Assembly (NCBI GenBank): GCA_964517555.1
Contig: CAZFEF010000001.1
Span: 1 to 64,000 of the forward strand
From: DAONDZ01 sp964517555
Lineage (GTDB): Bacteria; Patescibacteriota; Patescibacteriia; Patescibacteriales; UBA12465
Length of the DNA stretch: 64,000 bases
Direction: 5' to 3'
Position numbers and translations under genes: made by a program. Each line of letters begins with the position of its first letter. Positions within the stretch are counted from its first letter, which is position 1. This document shows positions 51,881 to 60,668 of the stretch, in pieces. The notes beneath the pieces were generated by a model that was given only the letters and a program-made list of their open reading frames with translations, did not search any database and had not been told where the DNA came from.

Positions 51881-53902
51881 ATGAAATGGACAGGAAAATT
51901 CCTAACAATCTTACTGCTACTAATCATCTTACCTAAATTATCTTTCGGTGCCGCTACTGGCGACCCAGAGTCTAATCCTAAGTTGGCTAACTACTTTTTG
52001 AAATGGACCATCGAGGATTATGAAGTGGAAGAATTGGCTCGTTGGGATCTTTTAGTTTTAGATATGGAAGTGCAGGAGAATAGTCGAACTAACTTGAACC
52101 GAATTAGACAACTCAACCCCGACATCATTATTTTAGCTTATATCACTTCACAAGAGGCTAACGCCAATATCTATAGTTCTGAGTGGCAAATGAACGCCAC
52201 TTTACGCAAGCGGTTAATTGATCAAATCGATTATTCTTATTGGCTAAAAGACGGTTCTGGTCAACGTATTTCTTTTTGGCCCGGTACTTATATGTTTAAT
52301 CTGAGCAACAATGTGGGCTTTAACCAATTCCTGCCACGCTTTGTTTACGATAACATTTATAGCACCGGTCTTTGGGACGGAATCTTCTATGATAATCTTT
52401 GGGGAGATGTTACTTGGGTTAAGGGCGATATCGATATTAACAACGATGGTCGCGCTGAAACCGGAACTACGGTTAATACCCAATGGGCCAATGGGGTTAA
52501 GTCGATGCTTAATTTAAGTCGGAGCTTATTTGGCAATGAGGCAATAATTATGGGCAACGGCTTAATTTACGACGGCTACCAACCTTATTTAAATGGTATG
52601 CTTCTAGAGAACTTTCCTAGCCCTTGGGAAAATGGCGGCACTTGGTCCGGATCAATGAAGTCCTATTACCGCCTCACGCAGTATAACCGTCAACCACAAT
52701 TAGCTATCGTCAATACCTATAGTCGGGATCGGAACAATTTTCAGAAGATGCGTTTCGGATTGACTAGTGCTCTTTTGCGCGACAACGGCTACTTTAGCTA
52801 CGACTATGATAATACCAGCCATGGTCAATTATGGTGGTATGATGAATATGATATTAAGCTCGGTCGACCTTTATATCCAGCGTATAATGTTTTAGACAGG
52901 GAAAGTGACACTTTCAAGCCAGGATTATGGCGCAAGGATTTTGAGAATGGTTTGGTTTTAGTTAATTCCACTAATCAGGCCCAGCGTTATGTCTTTGGTT
53001 TCGATGAAGTGCAAAAGATCAACGGCACTCAAGATCCGACAGTCAATGATGGCACCAAGGTTAACTGGGTTAAGATTGAGCCTAACGACGGCATGGTGCT
53101 GATTAAGCAACACACTGAAATTAAAAATAGTCGTTTTTATAACGGTTATTTTGTCAGGGTATTTAGTAATCAAGGAGACCAAACTCAGGTTGGCTTCTTC
53201 TCCTATCTTGATAGTTTGCCCGGGCAAGCTCAAATTTATGTCGCCGACGTTAATAATGACGGTCAGGAGGAAATGATTTCTAATTATCGTAATCAAATTA
53301 GTGTTTATCGCAATGGCCAAAAGGTTACCAGTTTTACCCCAATCAATAAAAGCACCAAGGAGCAATTAAGTATGACTGTCGCTGATTTAGACAGCAACGG
53401 TCAGTTTGAGATAATGATCGGTGCTTTTAAGGGTTACGCTCCTCAGGTTCAGATTTTTAACACTCAAGGGAAACTACTGGGTATTTTCCTGGCTTATGAT
53501 AAAAATTTTAAAGGCGGGTTAAGCATTGCTAGCGCCGATATTGATGGTGATGGCCAAAAAGATATCATCACTGGTGCTGGGCCCGGTGGAGGGCCGGAGG
53601 TTAGAGTCTTTGATAAGCGGGGTAAATTGATTACTAAATTTCTGGCTTATGATAAACGATTTAAGGGTGGCATTAGCGTAGCCAGCGGTGATGTTGATGG
53701 CGATGGTCTTAATGAGATTATTACTAGTCCGGGGGCTGGCGGTGGACCTCACGTCCGAATTTTTAACGCTAGCGGTCAAGTGAAGGGACAGTTTATGGCT
53801 TATGATAATAATTATACCAAGGGAGTAAAAGTATTAGTTGATGATTTGAATAATGATAATATATCAGAAATCTTAGCCACCATTCCCAACTTTAATTTTT
53901 AA
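51881..53902 (+). CDS. Secreted putative glycoside hydrolase (GHL15-like) with FG-GAP repeats
   Basis: 673 aa from ATG 51881 with signal peptide (LTILLLLIILPKLSFGA). Residues about 30-350 resemble hypothetical glycosyl-hydrolase family 15-like TIM barrels (LLVLDMEVQENS; IILAYITSQEAN; GIFYDNLWGDVTW with an acidic pair). From about 470, three FG-GAP/VCBS-type repeats with calcium loops: VADVNNDGQEE, ADIDGDGQKDIITGAGPGGG, GDVDGDGLNEIITSPGAGGG. Secreted carbohydrate-active surface enzyme or adhesin. The GHL15 call is by pattern and should be confirmed. Confidence 0.68.
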   Translation: MKWTGKFLTILLLLIILPKLSFGAATGDPESNPKLANYFLKWTIEDYEVEELARWDLLVLDMEVQENSRTNLNRIRQLNPDIIILAYITSQEANANIYSSEWQMNATLRKRLIDQIDYSYWLKDGSGQRISFWPGTYMFNLSNNVGFNQFLPRFVYDNIYSTGLWDGIFYDNLWGDVTWVKGDIDINNDGRAETGTTVNTQWANGVKSMLNLSRSLFGNEAIIMGNGLIYDGYQPYLNGMLLENFPSPWENGGTWSGSMKSYYRLTQYNRQPQLAIVNTYSRDRNNFQKMRFGLTSALLRDNGYFSYDYDNTSHGQLWWYDEYDIKLGRPLYPAYNVLDRESDTFKPGLWRKDFENGLVLVNSTNQAQRYVFGFDEVQKINGTQDPTVNDGTKVNWVKIEPNDGMVLIKQHTEIKNSRFYNGYFVRVFSNQGDQTQVGFFSYLDSLPGQAQIYVADVNNDGQEEMISNYRNQISVYRNGQKVTSFTPINKSTKEQLSMTVADLDSNGQFEIMIGAFKGYAPQVQIFNTQGKLLGIFLAYDKNFKGGLSIASADIDGDGQKDIITGAGPGGGPEVRVFDKRGKLITKFLAYDKRFKGGISVASGDVDGDGLNEIITSPGAGGGPHVRIFNASGQVKGQFMAYDNNYTKGVKVLVDDLNNDNISEILATIPNFNF

Positions 53903-53916
53903 TTATAATAAAATAT

Positions 53917-55572
53917 ATGCGTCAATTTTGGCTTAGAAGAGTAGAAAAGTATTATCAAAAAAATAAGTGGCACATTGTGGCTGATATTGCTTTTCTATCT
54001 CTAATTTTAATCTTAACTTTAACTTTGATTCTGATTAGGGTTTGGCGACCGCAGAACTTGGTTGAATTTAAAACCGATATCATCAGCGAAAAAGTGACTA
54101 GCGGCGAGATTACCGAGTTTGTCATTAAATATCAAGCCCGAGAAGACCTTAGTCATAATTCTATTTCTTTCAATTGGCCTAATAATTTTATTTTCGAATC
54201 GATTGACCCTTCGGTTAACTTTAACACAGAAACTAACACCGTGTTGCTCAATGATTTGCCTGAAGGAGCTAACGGCGAAATTAAAGTCCGGGGTAGGGTG
54301 CTGGGGGCTATTGGAGAACGCCAGGATATTTTCTTTTTCTTCAATTGCGATGTCTGTCCTGACGGGTTGGTGGAATCCTTGGTTTATAACATCGAAGCCT
54401 CGGCCCTGAAAGCCAATTGGCAATTGCCAGAACTTGTTTATCGCGGAGTGGAGTTTAAAACTAAGGTTGAATTGGAAAATACCGGCGATTTTGACTTCAA
54501 AAATATTACCTTAATCAGTGTCGACGGGTTTAAAATAATTTCCGGATTTAATACGCCGCTTAATCTATCGCCGGGGGAAAAGCGAGAAATGGAATTAACT
54601 TTAATTAGCGACACTGTTGAGGCTAAAGCTAATTTGCGGTTGCAATATTTTTCTCAGATAAATAATGACCAGCGCTTGCAAGGAGAGTTGAGCCAAGAGA
54701 TGACTTTAGCGGAGAACAGATTTAAATTAATCTTAGCTCCGGAAGATTTGGTCGTTAAGAATGGGGAAGAGGTGGTTTATAATCTCAGCTATGAAAACGG
54801 CAACCAAGAATCTTTGGATAATTTACGTTTTTCCTTTGGCAGTGGATTAAACAGCATTCGCTTGATTTCTTCTGAGCCAAAATTAGAAGCCGTTGACGGA
54901 CAATCATGGAAACTGAAAAATACTTTGAATTATAATCAAGGCGGTCAAGCTCGTTTTGCCGTAGTTTTTAAAGACAAGAATGAATTAGAACAAAAATTAA
55001 GTTTGGTGGCGGTGGCTGATTATCGCTTGCTGGATCAGGAATTGCGTTATCGGGTTGAAGCACCAATTGTCAAATTCTTCTCGCGTCTGTCCATAAAGTC
55101 CGGCGCCTATTATTACAGCCCTCAAGGTGATCAATTAGGCGTTGGTCCAATACCGCCGCAAGTCGGCCGAATTACTAATTATTGGATATTTTGGGAAATA
55201 AACAATCATGGTAACGCTTTGGAAAATTTTTCTCTTAGTGCTAGTTTGCCTGAGGATGTTATTTGGAGCGGCAAAAAAACTATTGGTGCCGGCACCTTGC
55301 GTTATAATGATGTGGCTCAAAAATTGTCCTGGGAGTTAAATTCTATTTCAGCCGAATCAACCCCCTCCGAATATTATATCGGTTTTGAGGTTTCGGTGTT
55401 GCCGACTATTGACCAGTTGGGGAAAATCATTCCTTTATTGGACAATATTCACTACAGCACCAAAGATCTATTTGTTGGTGAAACTATGCAGGGCAATCTA
55501 AATGACTTAAGTTCTAACTTGGATGCTGACCTATTGGGACGTGGTCGTGGTCAAGTGGTTGAATCAGAATAA
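53917..55572 (+). CDS. Membrane-anchored DUF11-like beta-repeat protein, paralog 2
   Basis: 551 aa. N-terminal membrane helix (IAFLSLILILTLTLILIRV), then several Ig-like beta domains; the block LGVGPIPPQVGRITNYWIFW matches VGSGPLPPKVGEKSVFKVFW of the protein at 28004, and VKYQ/FNWPNNFIF parallels the first domain there. The long cytoplasmic part of paralog 1 is missing. Probably a surface stalk protein. Confidence 0.75.
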   Translation: MRQFWLRRVEKYYQKNKWHIVADIAFLSLILILTLTLILIRVWRPQNLVEFKTDIISEKVTSGEITEFVIKYQAREDLSHNSISFNWPNNFIFESIDPSVNFNTETNTVLLNDLPEGANGEIKVRGRVLGAIGERQDIFFFFNCDVCPDGLVESLVYNIEASALKANWQLPELVYRGVEFKTKVELENTGDFDFKNITLISVDGFKIISGFNTPLNLSPGEKREMELTLISDTVEAKANLRLQYFSQINNDQRLQGELSQEMTLAENRFKLILAPEDLVVKNGEEVVYNLSYENGNQESLDNLRFSFGSGLNSIRLISSEPKLEAVDGQSWKLKNTLNYNQGGQARFAVVFKDKNELEQKLSLVAVADYRLLDQELRYRVEAPIVKFFSRLSIKSGAYYYSPQGDQLGVGPIPPQVGRITNYWIFWEINNHGNALENFSLSASLPEDVIWSGKKTIGAGTLRYNDVAQKLSWELNSISAESTPSEYYIGFEVSVLPTIDQLGKIIPLLDNIHYSTKDLFVGETMQGNLNDLSSNLDADLLGRGRGQVVESE

Positions 55573-55575
55573 TTT

Positions 55576-56718
55576 ATGTTGCATTGGTTACGACAATTGA
55601 TTAAGCCGGAGTATGAGCCACTTAATCGAGTGGAAATTATTCGCGGTCATATAATCAATAATTTTAATTATCTACAAGCCCAACAACCAGGAAAACAATT
55701 ATGGCCGGTCTTGAAGTCTAATGCTTATGGTCATGGACTGAAAGAGGTTTGCCAGATTTTAAACGATACGGCGGCGAAGACGGTAGTGGTTGATTCTTTC
55801 CCAGAAGCTCAAATCGCTTATCGTTATTTTCGTGGTCGGGTACTGATTTTAGGCGAAATGCCTTTAGCGGCTTATCGTTATGCTGATTTTTCCCGCACTG
55901 ATTTTTGTGTTTATAATATAGAAACCTTTAAATACTTAGCTAAAAATCATCGTCATTCCCGGATCCATCTATTTATTAACACCGGCATGAATCGTGAAGG
56001 CATTGCCAATCTGCCTGAATTTTGGCAAGCGGTGGCTTCGGACCTAAAAAATTTGAAAATTGTGGGATTAGCTTCGCACTTGGCTGCGGCCGAAACTGAA
56101 TCCGGACTCAATCAGAAACAGATAGATAACTTTTTTTGTAATTTGGATTATCTGCGACAGCAAGGAATAGATCCGGAGTATGTTCATTTAGGCAACTCTG
56201 CGGGAATTTTCTCGCTTCACGATAATCGCTTGTCAGTTTTCCGTCCCGGCCTAGCTCTCTATGGCTACAATCCGTTTACTGACAAGAATCCACATTATTT
56301 GGCCGCTCAGAAGTTAAAACCGGCATTAAGGGTATTATCTCAAATTGTAGCTTTACAAAATTTGGTTCCTGGTGATTTTGTTTCTTATAATCAGGATTAT
56401 CAAGCTCAGGTTAAGACTACGATCGGCGTTATTCCTTTTGGCTATTTCGAGGGCCTGGATCGTCGCTTGGCTAATACGGCCGAATTTCGTTGTTTGTCAT
56501 CGAGTCCTTTCTATGCCCGAATCGCCGGTCGGGTCTGTATGAACTTAACCGCCCTTGATTTAGGACAGAACCAGATCAGGATAGGGGATAGGGTAGAGAT
56601 AATTTCTCCTAGTAGCCATGATTTAAATTCCGTAGCTAATTTGGCCTTATTATCCCATACAATTCCCTATGAAGTTTTAGTGCGTATTCAAGCTAATATT
56701 CACCGTGAGATAACGTAA
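55576..56718 (+). CDS. alr: Alanine racemase
   Basis: 380 aa. PLP-lysine in WPVLKSNAYGHGLKEV (Lys47), HLGNSAGIF, RPGLALYG, catalytic-Tyr region FVSYNQDYQA, PFGYFEGLDRR and AGRVCMNL. Makes D-Ala for peptidoglycan, feeding the MurF step. The N-terminus is slightly shorter than usual around the RVEIIRGHIINNF segment. 3 bp after the surface protein gene and 13 bp before ftsQ. Confidence 0.9.
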   Translation: MLHWLRQLIKPEYEPLNRVEIIRGHIINNFNYLQAQQPGKQLWPVLKSNAYGHGLKEVCQILNDTAAKTVVVDSFPEAQIAYRYFRGRVLILGEMPLAAYRYADFSRTDFCVYNIETFKYLAKNHRHSRIHLFINTGMNREGIANLPEFWQAVASDLKNLKIVGLASHLAAAETESGLNQKQIDNFFCNLDYLRQQGIDPEYVHLGNSAGIFSLHDNRLSVFRPGLALYGYNPFTDKNPHYLAAQKLKPALRVLSQIVALQNLVPGDFVSYNQDYQAQVKTTIGVIPFGYFEGLDRRLANTAEFRCLSSSPFYARIAGRVCMNLTALDLGQNQIRIGDRVEIISPSSHDLNSVANLALLSHTIPYEVLVRIQANIHREIT

Positions 56719-56731
56719 TAAAAATAGAATT

Positions 56732-57640
56732 ATGTCAAGAAGGGGAGGGCAGTCACATCATAATAGGGTAAGGAAGGACTATTCGCGGCGACAGCTGGAA
56801 AACCCCTTCTATCGCCAAAATAAAGCCAACCAGGACCATTCTCGTCGACTGGGTAAGATTGTTATCTATTTGATTATATTGTTTTTGGTTGTTGCTATTT
56901 GGTTCTTTCTGGCTTCGCCAGTGTTTAATTTGAAGCAGATAAAAGTCATTGGTGCCAACCGAGTGAATTCGGCCGAGATCGAACAAGCCATTTGGAGCCA
57001 GGCTGATAGTCGAGTTTTGGGTGTTTTTTCCCAGCATAATTTTTGGCTGTTTAAAAGAGAACTGGCCGCTGAAGCTATTCAAGAACGCTATCATCTAGCC
57101 AGTATCAGCGTCCATCGGCGATTATTCCATACATTAGAGGTTAAGATTCAGGAGCGTGATTATGTTTTTATTTGGCAAGAAGACGGCCGACGTTATTATC
57201 TAGATGCCGGCGGCAATATAGTTGATGAGATTTATACTACGCCAGAGCTAACGATTATTAGCCTAGAGGCCTCCAGTACCGCTTCTAGTACCGCGCCTTT
57301 GCCATCTCCGTCTAGTGATTATCCTTTAATTGATAATCAAAGCGGGACTAAGATTCAAAATGATCAGGTTGACGTCAGTACTGAATATCTTAACTGCGCT
57401 CTAAAGCTTTATCAGGACCTAAGAGCCTATGATCAAAGTCTATTTGATTTCTTTATTATTGATCAGGAGTATGATACCTTCAAACTGCGGTTAAAAAATG
57501 GGGTTTTGGTCTATTTTAATCCTCAAGAGGACTGCGATAAACAAATTCGTAATTTAATGGTATTATTAAAGGGTGAGTATCGAGATAAGATTAGACAGAA
57601 AATTGACCTCCGTTACGGCGATAAGATTTTTTATGAATAA
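56732..57640 (+). CDS. ftsQ: FtsQ-like cell division protein
   Basis: 302 aa. Basic cytoplasmic N-terminus, membrane helix (IVIYLIILFLVVAIWFFLA, about residues 46-64), then the POTRA motif FNLKQIKVIGANRVNSAEIE and the FtsQ-type RRLFHTLEVKIQERDYVFIW, and a C-terminal beta domain. Bridges divisome parts at the membrane. A Ser/Thr/Ala low-complexity linker (EASSTASSTAPLPSPSS) interrupts the beta domain. Confidence 0.85.
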   Translation: MSRRGGQSHHNRVRKDYSRRQLENPFYRQNKANQDHSRRLGKIVIYLIILFLVVAIWFFLASPVFNLKQIKVIGANRVNSAEIEQAIWSQADSRVLGVFSQHNFWLFKRELAAEAIQERYHLASISVHRRLFHTLEVKIQERDYVFIWQEDGRRYYLDAGGNIVDEIYTTPELTIISLEASSTASSTAPLPSPSSDYPLIDNQSGTKIQNDQVDVSTEYLNCALKLYQDLRAYDQSLFDFFIIDQEYDTFKLRLKNGVLVYFNPQEDCDKQIRNLMVLLKGEYRDKIRQKIDLRYGDKIFYE

Positions 57641-57660
57641 TTAATTATAGCTTAAAAGAT

Positions 57661-57810
57661 ATGAACAGTGAAAAATTATTTAAATTTGTTTTCGGGTTAG
57701 CAGTTTTTATTTTTTGTTTAGTGGTAGTTGGCATCTTTTTAATTCTTATTAAGATTATTCTGCTATTTACGCCTGAAGTCCATTTAATGGGTTTAACCAT
57801 GATTCAATAG
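57661..57810 (+). CDS. Small single-pass membrane protein
   Basis: 49 aa: MNSEKLFKFVFG, then one strong hydrophobic segment (AVFIFCLVVVGIFLILIKII) and a short tail ending in TMIQ. It starts 20 bp after ftsQ and ends 25 bp before the dif-like site. No Shine-Dalgarno. A divisome helper is possible but unsupported; it could also be non-functional. Confidence 0.5.
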   Translation: MNSEKLFKFVFGLAVFIFCLVVVGIFLILIKIILLFTPEVHLMGLTMIQ

Positions 57811-57835
57811 CCCTTGAGCCTAAACCCCCTATATA

Positions 57836-57863
57836 AGGTGTATTAATATACATTATGCGAAGT
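57836..57863. other. dif: dif-like chromosome dimer resolution site
   Basis: Two 11-bp arms around a 6-bp core: AGGTGTATTAA, TATACA, TTATGCGAAGT. On the minus strand the site begins ACTTC as in Bacillus subtilis dif and then shares the 16-mer CGCATAATGTATATTA with Escherichia coli dif. The half with TTATGCGAAGT is the XerC-type arm; the other arm is less conserved. CCCCTAT (57826-57832) and ATAGGGG (57869-57875) flank it as an inverted repeat. The nearby xer gene and the strand switch support the call. Confidence 0.78.
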
Positions 57864-57897
57864 ATATGATAGGGGTAAATCGTCAGCTTTTTATTCT

Positions 57898-57943
57898 CCC
57901 CCAATACAAAAGGACTCTGATTTGAGTCCTTTGTTGTAGGGGG
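57898..57943. terminator. Long hairpin between dif and the minus-strand gene
   Basis: AAAGGACTC (57909-57917) pairs perfectly with GAGTCCTTT (57924-57932), and CCCCC (57898-57902) with GGGGG (57939-57943), with partial pairing between. It lies 6 bp past the stop codon of the minus-strand gene and probably ends its transcript. Confidence 0.7.
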
Positions 57944-57948
57944 ATTCC

Positions 57949-58251
57949 CTAAGATATTTGCCGCAGTTTATTTTTTATCGTCTGCAGCTCCAGTAAGCCC
58001 AGTGGTTTTACTCTAGCCCTCTGGAGAATGCTTTTGATTTCTTCGCAAACCATGGAAGTCCCTGCCCTTTTTTCCGAGATTTTCCCCAGGGCATCAAACA
58101 TACCTCGCCAGTCAACCAGGTCAATGTGGGTTGTTTTCATTTGGCCCGATGAATCACTGGTTGTTATTTTCATGGTTTTTTCGTCAAATACCTCCATGAA
58201 GGTTATTTCGTTTATTAATTTGCTTACATATTCTGCAATATTATGTCTCAT
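57949..58251 (-). CDS. Hypothetical protein between dif and xer
   Basis: 100 aa. Soluble, mixed alpha/beta (NEITFMEVFDEKTMKITTSD; HIDLVDWRGMFDALGKI; KSILQRARVKPLGLLELQ). Unlike nearly all genes here it has a strong Shine-Dalgarno (GGGAGG) and a consensus promoter on the minus strand (TTGACA, 17 bp, TAATAT, about 58308-58337). This, and its place between dif and the recombinase gene, suggests a foreign insertion. Family not recognised. Confidence 0.65.
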   Translation of the reverse strand: MRHNIAEYVSKLINEITFMEVFDEKTMKITTSDSSGQMKTTHIDLVDWRGMFDALGKISEKRAGTSMVCEEIKSILQRARVKPLGLLELQTIKNKLRQIS

Positions 58252-58370
58252 TGCTTGTTCCTCCCGTCATTTCTTAGTGTAAATGATACGTTAATTATTG
58301 GCTTTTTATATTAACATACTAGCATAAATATGTCAATACCTGGTATTTTCTGGGGGTTTATTGATATTTT

Positions 58371-58379
58371 TGCTATAAT
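58371..58379 (+). promoter_or_regulatory. Extended -10 promoter of xer, leaderless start
   Basis: TGCTATAAT is a TGnTATAAT element. The start codon at 58386 lies 6 bp beyond it, so transcription should begin at or next to the ATG, making a leaderless mRNA. Confidence 0.65.
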
Positions 58380-58385
58380 AGGAAT

Positions 58386-59342
58386 ATGGCTAATCAAAAA
58401 CCGATAATTAAATATCTAGTTGATTTCTTGGACTATTGTGAAATCGAGAAAGGGCTTTCGGTTAAAACCCAAGAGAACTATAGTCGTTTTTTGAATAAGT
58501 TTTTTAAATGGTTAGTTAGCAGCCAGCTCTCTTCCCTGCTGCCCCAAGATTTGACCGAGGATCATATCTGGAAGTATCGAATCTTTCTTTCTCGTTTTGT
58601 TGATCCAGTGAATAAGAAACTATTAAAAAAAAGCACACAGAACTATTACCTAATTGCCCTTCGCAGCCTACTGGAGTTTTTTGTGGAAAAAAATATCGCT
58701 TCCCTGCCGCCGTCTAAAGTTAAGTTAGCCAAGGATCGATCTGAAAGGGAGATAAAGTTCTTAAAACTGGATCAGCTGAAAAAATTATTAGCCGCTCCTC
58801 AAGGTGATAGTTTGGCCGCGTGGCGCGATCGGGCTATTTTAGAAACCTTTTTTTCCACTGGTTTTCGTGTCTCCGAATTAGCTAAATTGAATCGGGAAAA
58901 TCTGCGTTTTCGGGAAAATACAGTTGATTTTGAACTAACTATCGTTGGCAAAGGATCTAAGGTCAGAACTGTCTATTTTTCTGAGCGAGCCGTTAAAACT
59001 CTTAAAACCTATTTGGCCAAGCGTGACGATTTAGATCCAGCCGCCTTCGTTAATTATCGCCCTGGAGCTAGCAAAAGTGATAACGATCGTCGTTTGAGCG
59101 TCAAAAGCATCGAATCAGTGGTCAAGAAGTATGTTAAGATCGCCGGTTTGCCGGTTAACGCTACTCCACATACCTTACGCCATTCTTTTGCCACCGATCT
59201 CTTGTCCCAGGGAGTGGACTTGCGTCTGGTCCAAGAGTTTTTGGGACATAAGAATATTGCCACCACTCAAATCTATACCCATGTCACTAACAAGCAATTA
59301 CGGGATATTCACCAGAAGGTGCATTCGCAACATGATTTTTAA
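58386..59342 (+). CDS. Xer-type tyrosine recombinase
   Basis: 318 aa. N-terminal SAM-like core-binding domain (YLVDFLDYCEIEKGLSVKTQ; NYYLIALRSLLEFFVEKN) and catalytic domain with the full set: Arg161 (TGFRVSEL), Lys (GKGSKVRTV), His262 and Arg265 (HTLRHSF), His (LGHKNIATTQ) and nucleophile Tyr297 (IYTHV). Resolves chromosome dimers at dif. With dif only 520 bp away and no second xer gene in the window, it resembles single-recombinase systems such as XerS/difSL and XerH/difH. Confidence 0.9.
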   Translation: MANQKPIIKYLVDFLDYCEIEKGLSVKTQENYSRFLNKFFKWLVSSQLSSLLPQDLTEDHIWKYRIFLSRFVDPVNKKLLKKSTQNYYLIALRSLLEFFVEKNIASLPPSKVKLAKDRSEREIKFLKLDQLKKLLAAPQGDSLAAWRDRAILETFFSTGFRVSELAKLNRENLRFRENTVDFELTIVGKGSKVRTVYFSERAVKTLKTYLAKRDDLDPAAFVNYRPGASKSDNDRRLSVKSIESVVKKYVKIAGLPVNATPHTLRHSFATDLLSQGVDLRLVQEFLGHKNIATTQIYTHVTNKQLRDIHQKVHSQHDF

Positions 59343-59360
59343 TTAGGGTATACAAAAATA

Positions 59361-59389
59361 AAAGAACCGAAGTAATTCGATTCTTTTAT
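59361..59389. terminator. Terminator shared by xer and the M23 gene
   Basis: AAAGAACCGAA (59361-59371) pairs with TTCGATTCTTT (59376-59386) with one mismatch, flanked by A- and T-runs, between two convergent genes. Confidence 0.75.
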
Positions 59390-59402
59390 TATCTAAATTA
59401 GA

Positions 59403-60629
59403 TTATGGTAGATAGTCTAAGGGGTTAACCGGCAGACCATTGGAGCGGACTTCAAAGTGGAGATGTGGCCCAGTACAAAACGGTCCTGATCCGGGTGAGC
59501 CCGGGATACCGCCGGTTCGACCAATGGTTTGTCCTTGGACCACGTAGTCATCGGCTTTAACATTGACACTAGAGACGTGACCATAGACAGTGGATAGGCC
59601 GTTGGCGTGTACGATCATAATATAGGCGTAGCTTTTGGAGCCATCAAACTTTACTCGAGCCACATAACCATCGGCGGCGGCTTTTAATACCGAACCTTGA
59701 CCAGCCCTGATGTCGACGCCGGAGTGCTCACCAATAGAGCGGCGATAAGGATATTCTGGATCATGGAAAGTGGCGGAAATATAGTTTTTGGTTACTGGCC
59801 AGATAAAGCCATCATAGGTTAGCTTATTGCCATTTTTTAGCTTAGCCAGCTTATCGCGCATGGTTTTCTCCATATTAGAGATATCGGCCTCGGCTTGCTG
59901 TTGTTCTCTTTTGGCTTGCTGCAACATTAATTGATATTGTTTTTCTGACTGTCTAGTTTCCTGTAGGACGTAGTTCTTGTTTTGCTGTTCACCCTCTAAG
60001 GCTAATCTTTGTTCGTCTAAAACCGCCTTTAATTTATTCAACTCAGCTTGCTTCTCGGACATTATTTTCTGATCAGCTTCCAATTTGGCCTTGATTTGCT
60101 CCAGCTCCTCAACGCTGCTTAGTATCTCTTCATTGGTATTTTGCAAGTATTTTAATTGATTGATGAAGTCAGACAAAGAATCGTTGAGGAGCAAAACTTC
60201 TAGAGTAGAAATTTGGTCCTGCTTGTACATCAATTTTAAAAGACTGGCGATTTTTTCCTTATTCTGACTAATAGCCTCATCCTTGCTCTGGATATCGATG
60301 GTTATTTTTTTTATCTCCAAATTAGTCTTGTCAATCTCTAGCTCAGTGGATTCAATTTCTAAATTAGCTTTTTCCAAGCGATCAGTGATAATGCTTAGTT
60401 CATTATTTAGAGTGTTCCGCTCCTGTTGTTTTTGGTTAATAGCTTCTAAATATTTAGCTTGCTTGTCTTGGATTTCTCCGATTCTTTGTTTCTGGGAAGA
60501 TATCTTGTCGTTTAATGATTTGATCTGTTCGTTGATCTCCTCCTCGTATCCGCCCCAAGCAAAATTAGCCTGGTTGAGAGCCAGTCCGGAAACAATGATT
60601 AAGACGATAATTTTGAGATATTTAGGCAT
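59403..60629 (-). CDS. M23 peptidase / murein hydrolase activator with coiled coil
   Basis: 408 aa. Signal peptide (LKIIVLIIVSGLALNQANFA), a long coiled coil (about residues 28-260, heptads rich in Glu/Lys/Gln) and a C-terminal LytM domain: EHSGVDIRAGQGS, VYGHVSS, HLHFEVRSNG. The EnvC-like layout suggests a divisome-linked activator or a direct endopeptidase; the zinc-site His/Asp set looks complete (HSGVD, HLHFEV), so it may be active itself. Confidence 0.9.
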   Translation of the reverse strand: MPKYLKIIVLIIVSGLALNQANFAWGGYEEEINEQIKSLNDKISSQKQRIGEIQDKQAKYLEAINQKQQERNTLNNELSIITDRLEKANLEIESTELEIDKTNLEIKKITIDIQSKDEAISQNKEKIASLLKLMYKQDQISTLEVLLLNDSLSDFINQLKYLQNTNEEILSSVEELEQIKAKLEADQKIMSEKQAELNKLKAVLDEQRLALEGEQQNKNYVLQETRQSEKQYQLMLQQAKREQQQAEADISNMEKTMRDKLAKLKNGNKLTYDGFIWPVTKNYISATFHDPEYPYRRSIGEHSGVDIRAGQGSVLKAAADGYVARVKFDGSKSYAYIMIVHANGLSTVYGHVSSVNVKADDYVVQGQTIGRTGGIPGSPGSGPFCTGPHLHFEVRSNGLPVNPLDYLP

Positions 60630-60668
60630 ATAAAATACTATAACATATTTTATATATTTTGTAAAATA

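Noticed and set aside
53221..53860. DNA-level tandem repeat in the gene at 51881
   Set aside because: The similarity is at protein level (FG-GAP calcium-loop repeats); the nucleotide copies are diverged.
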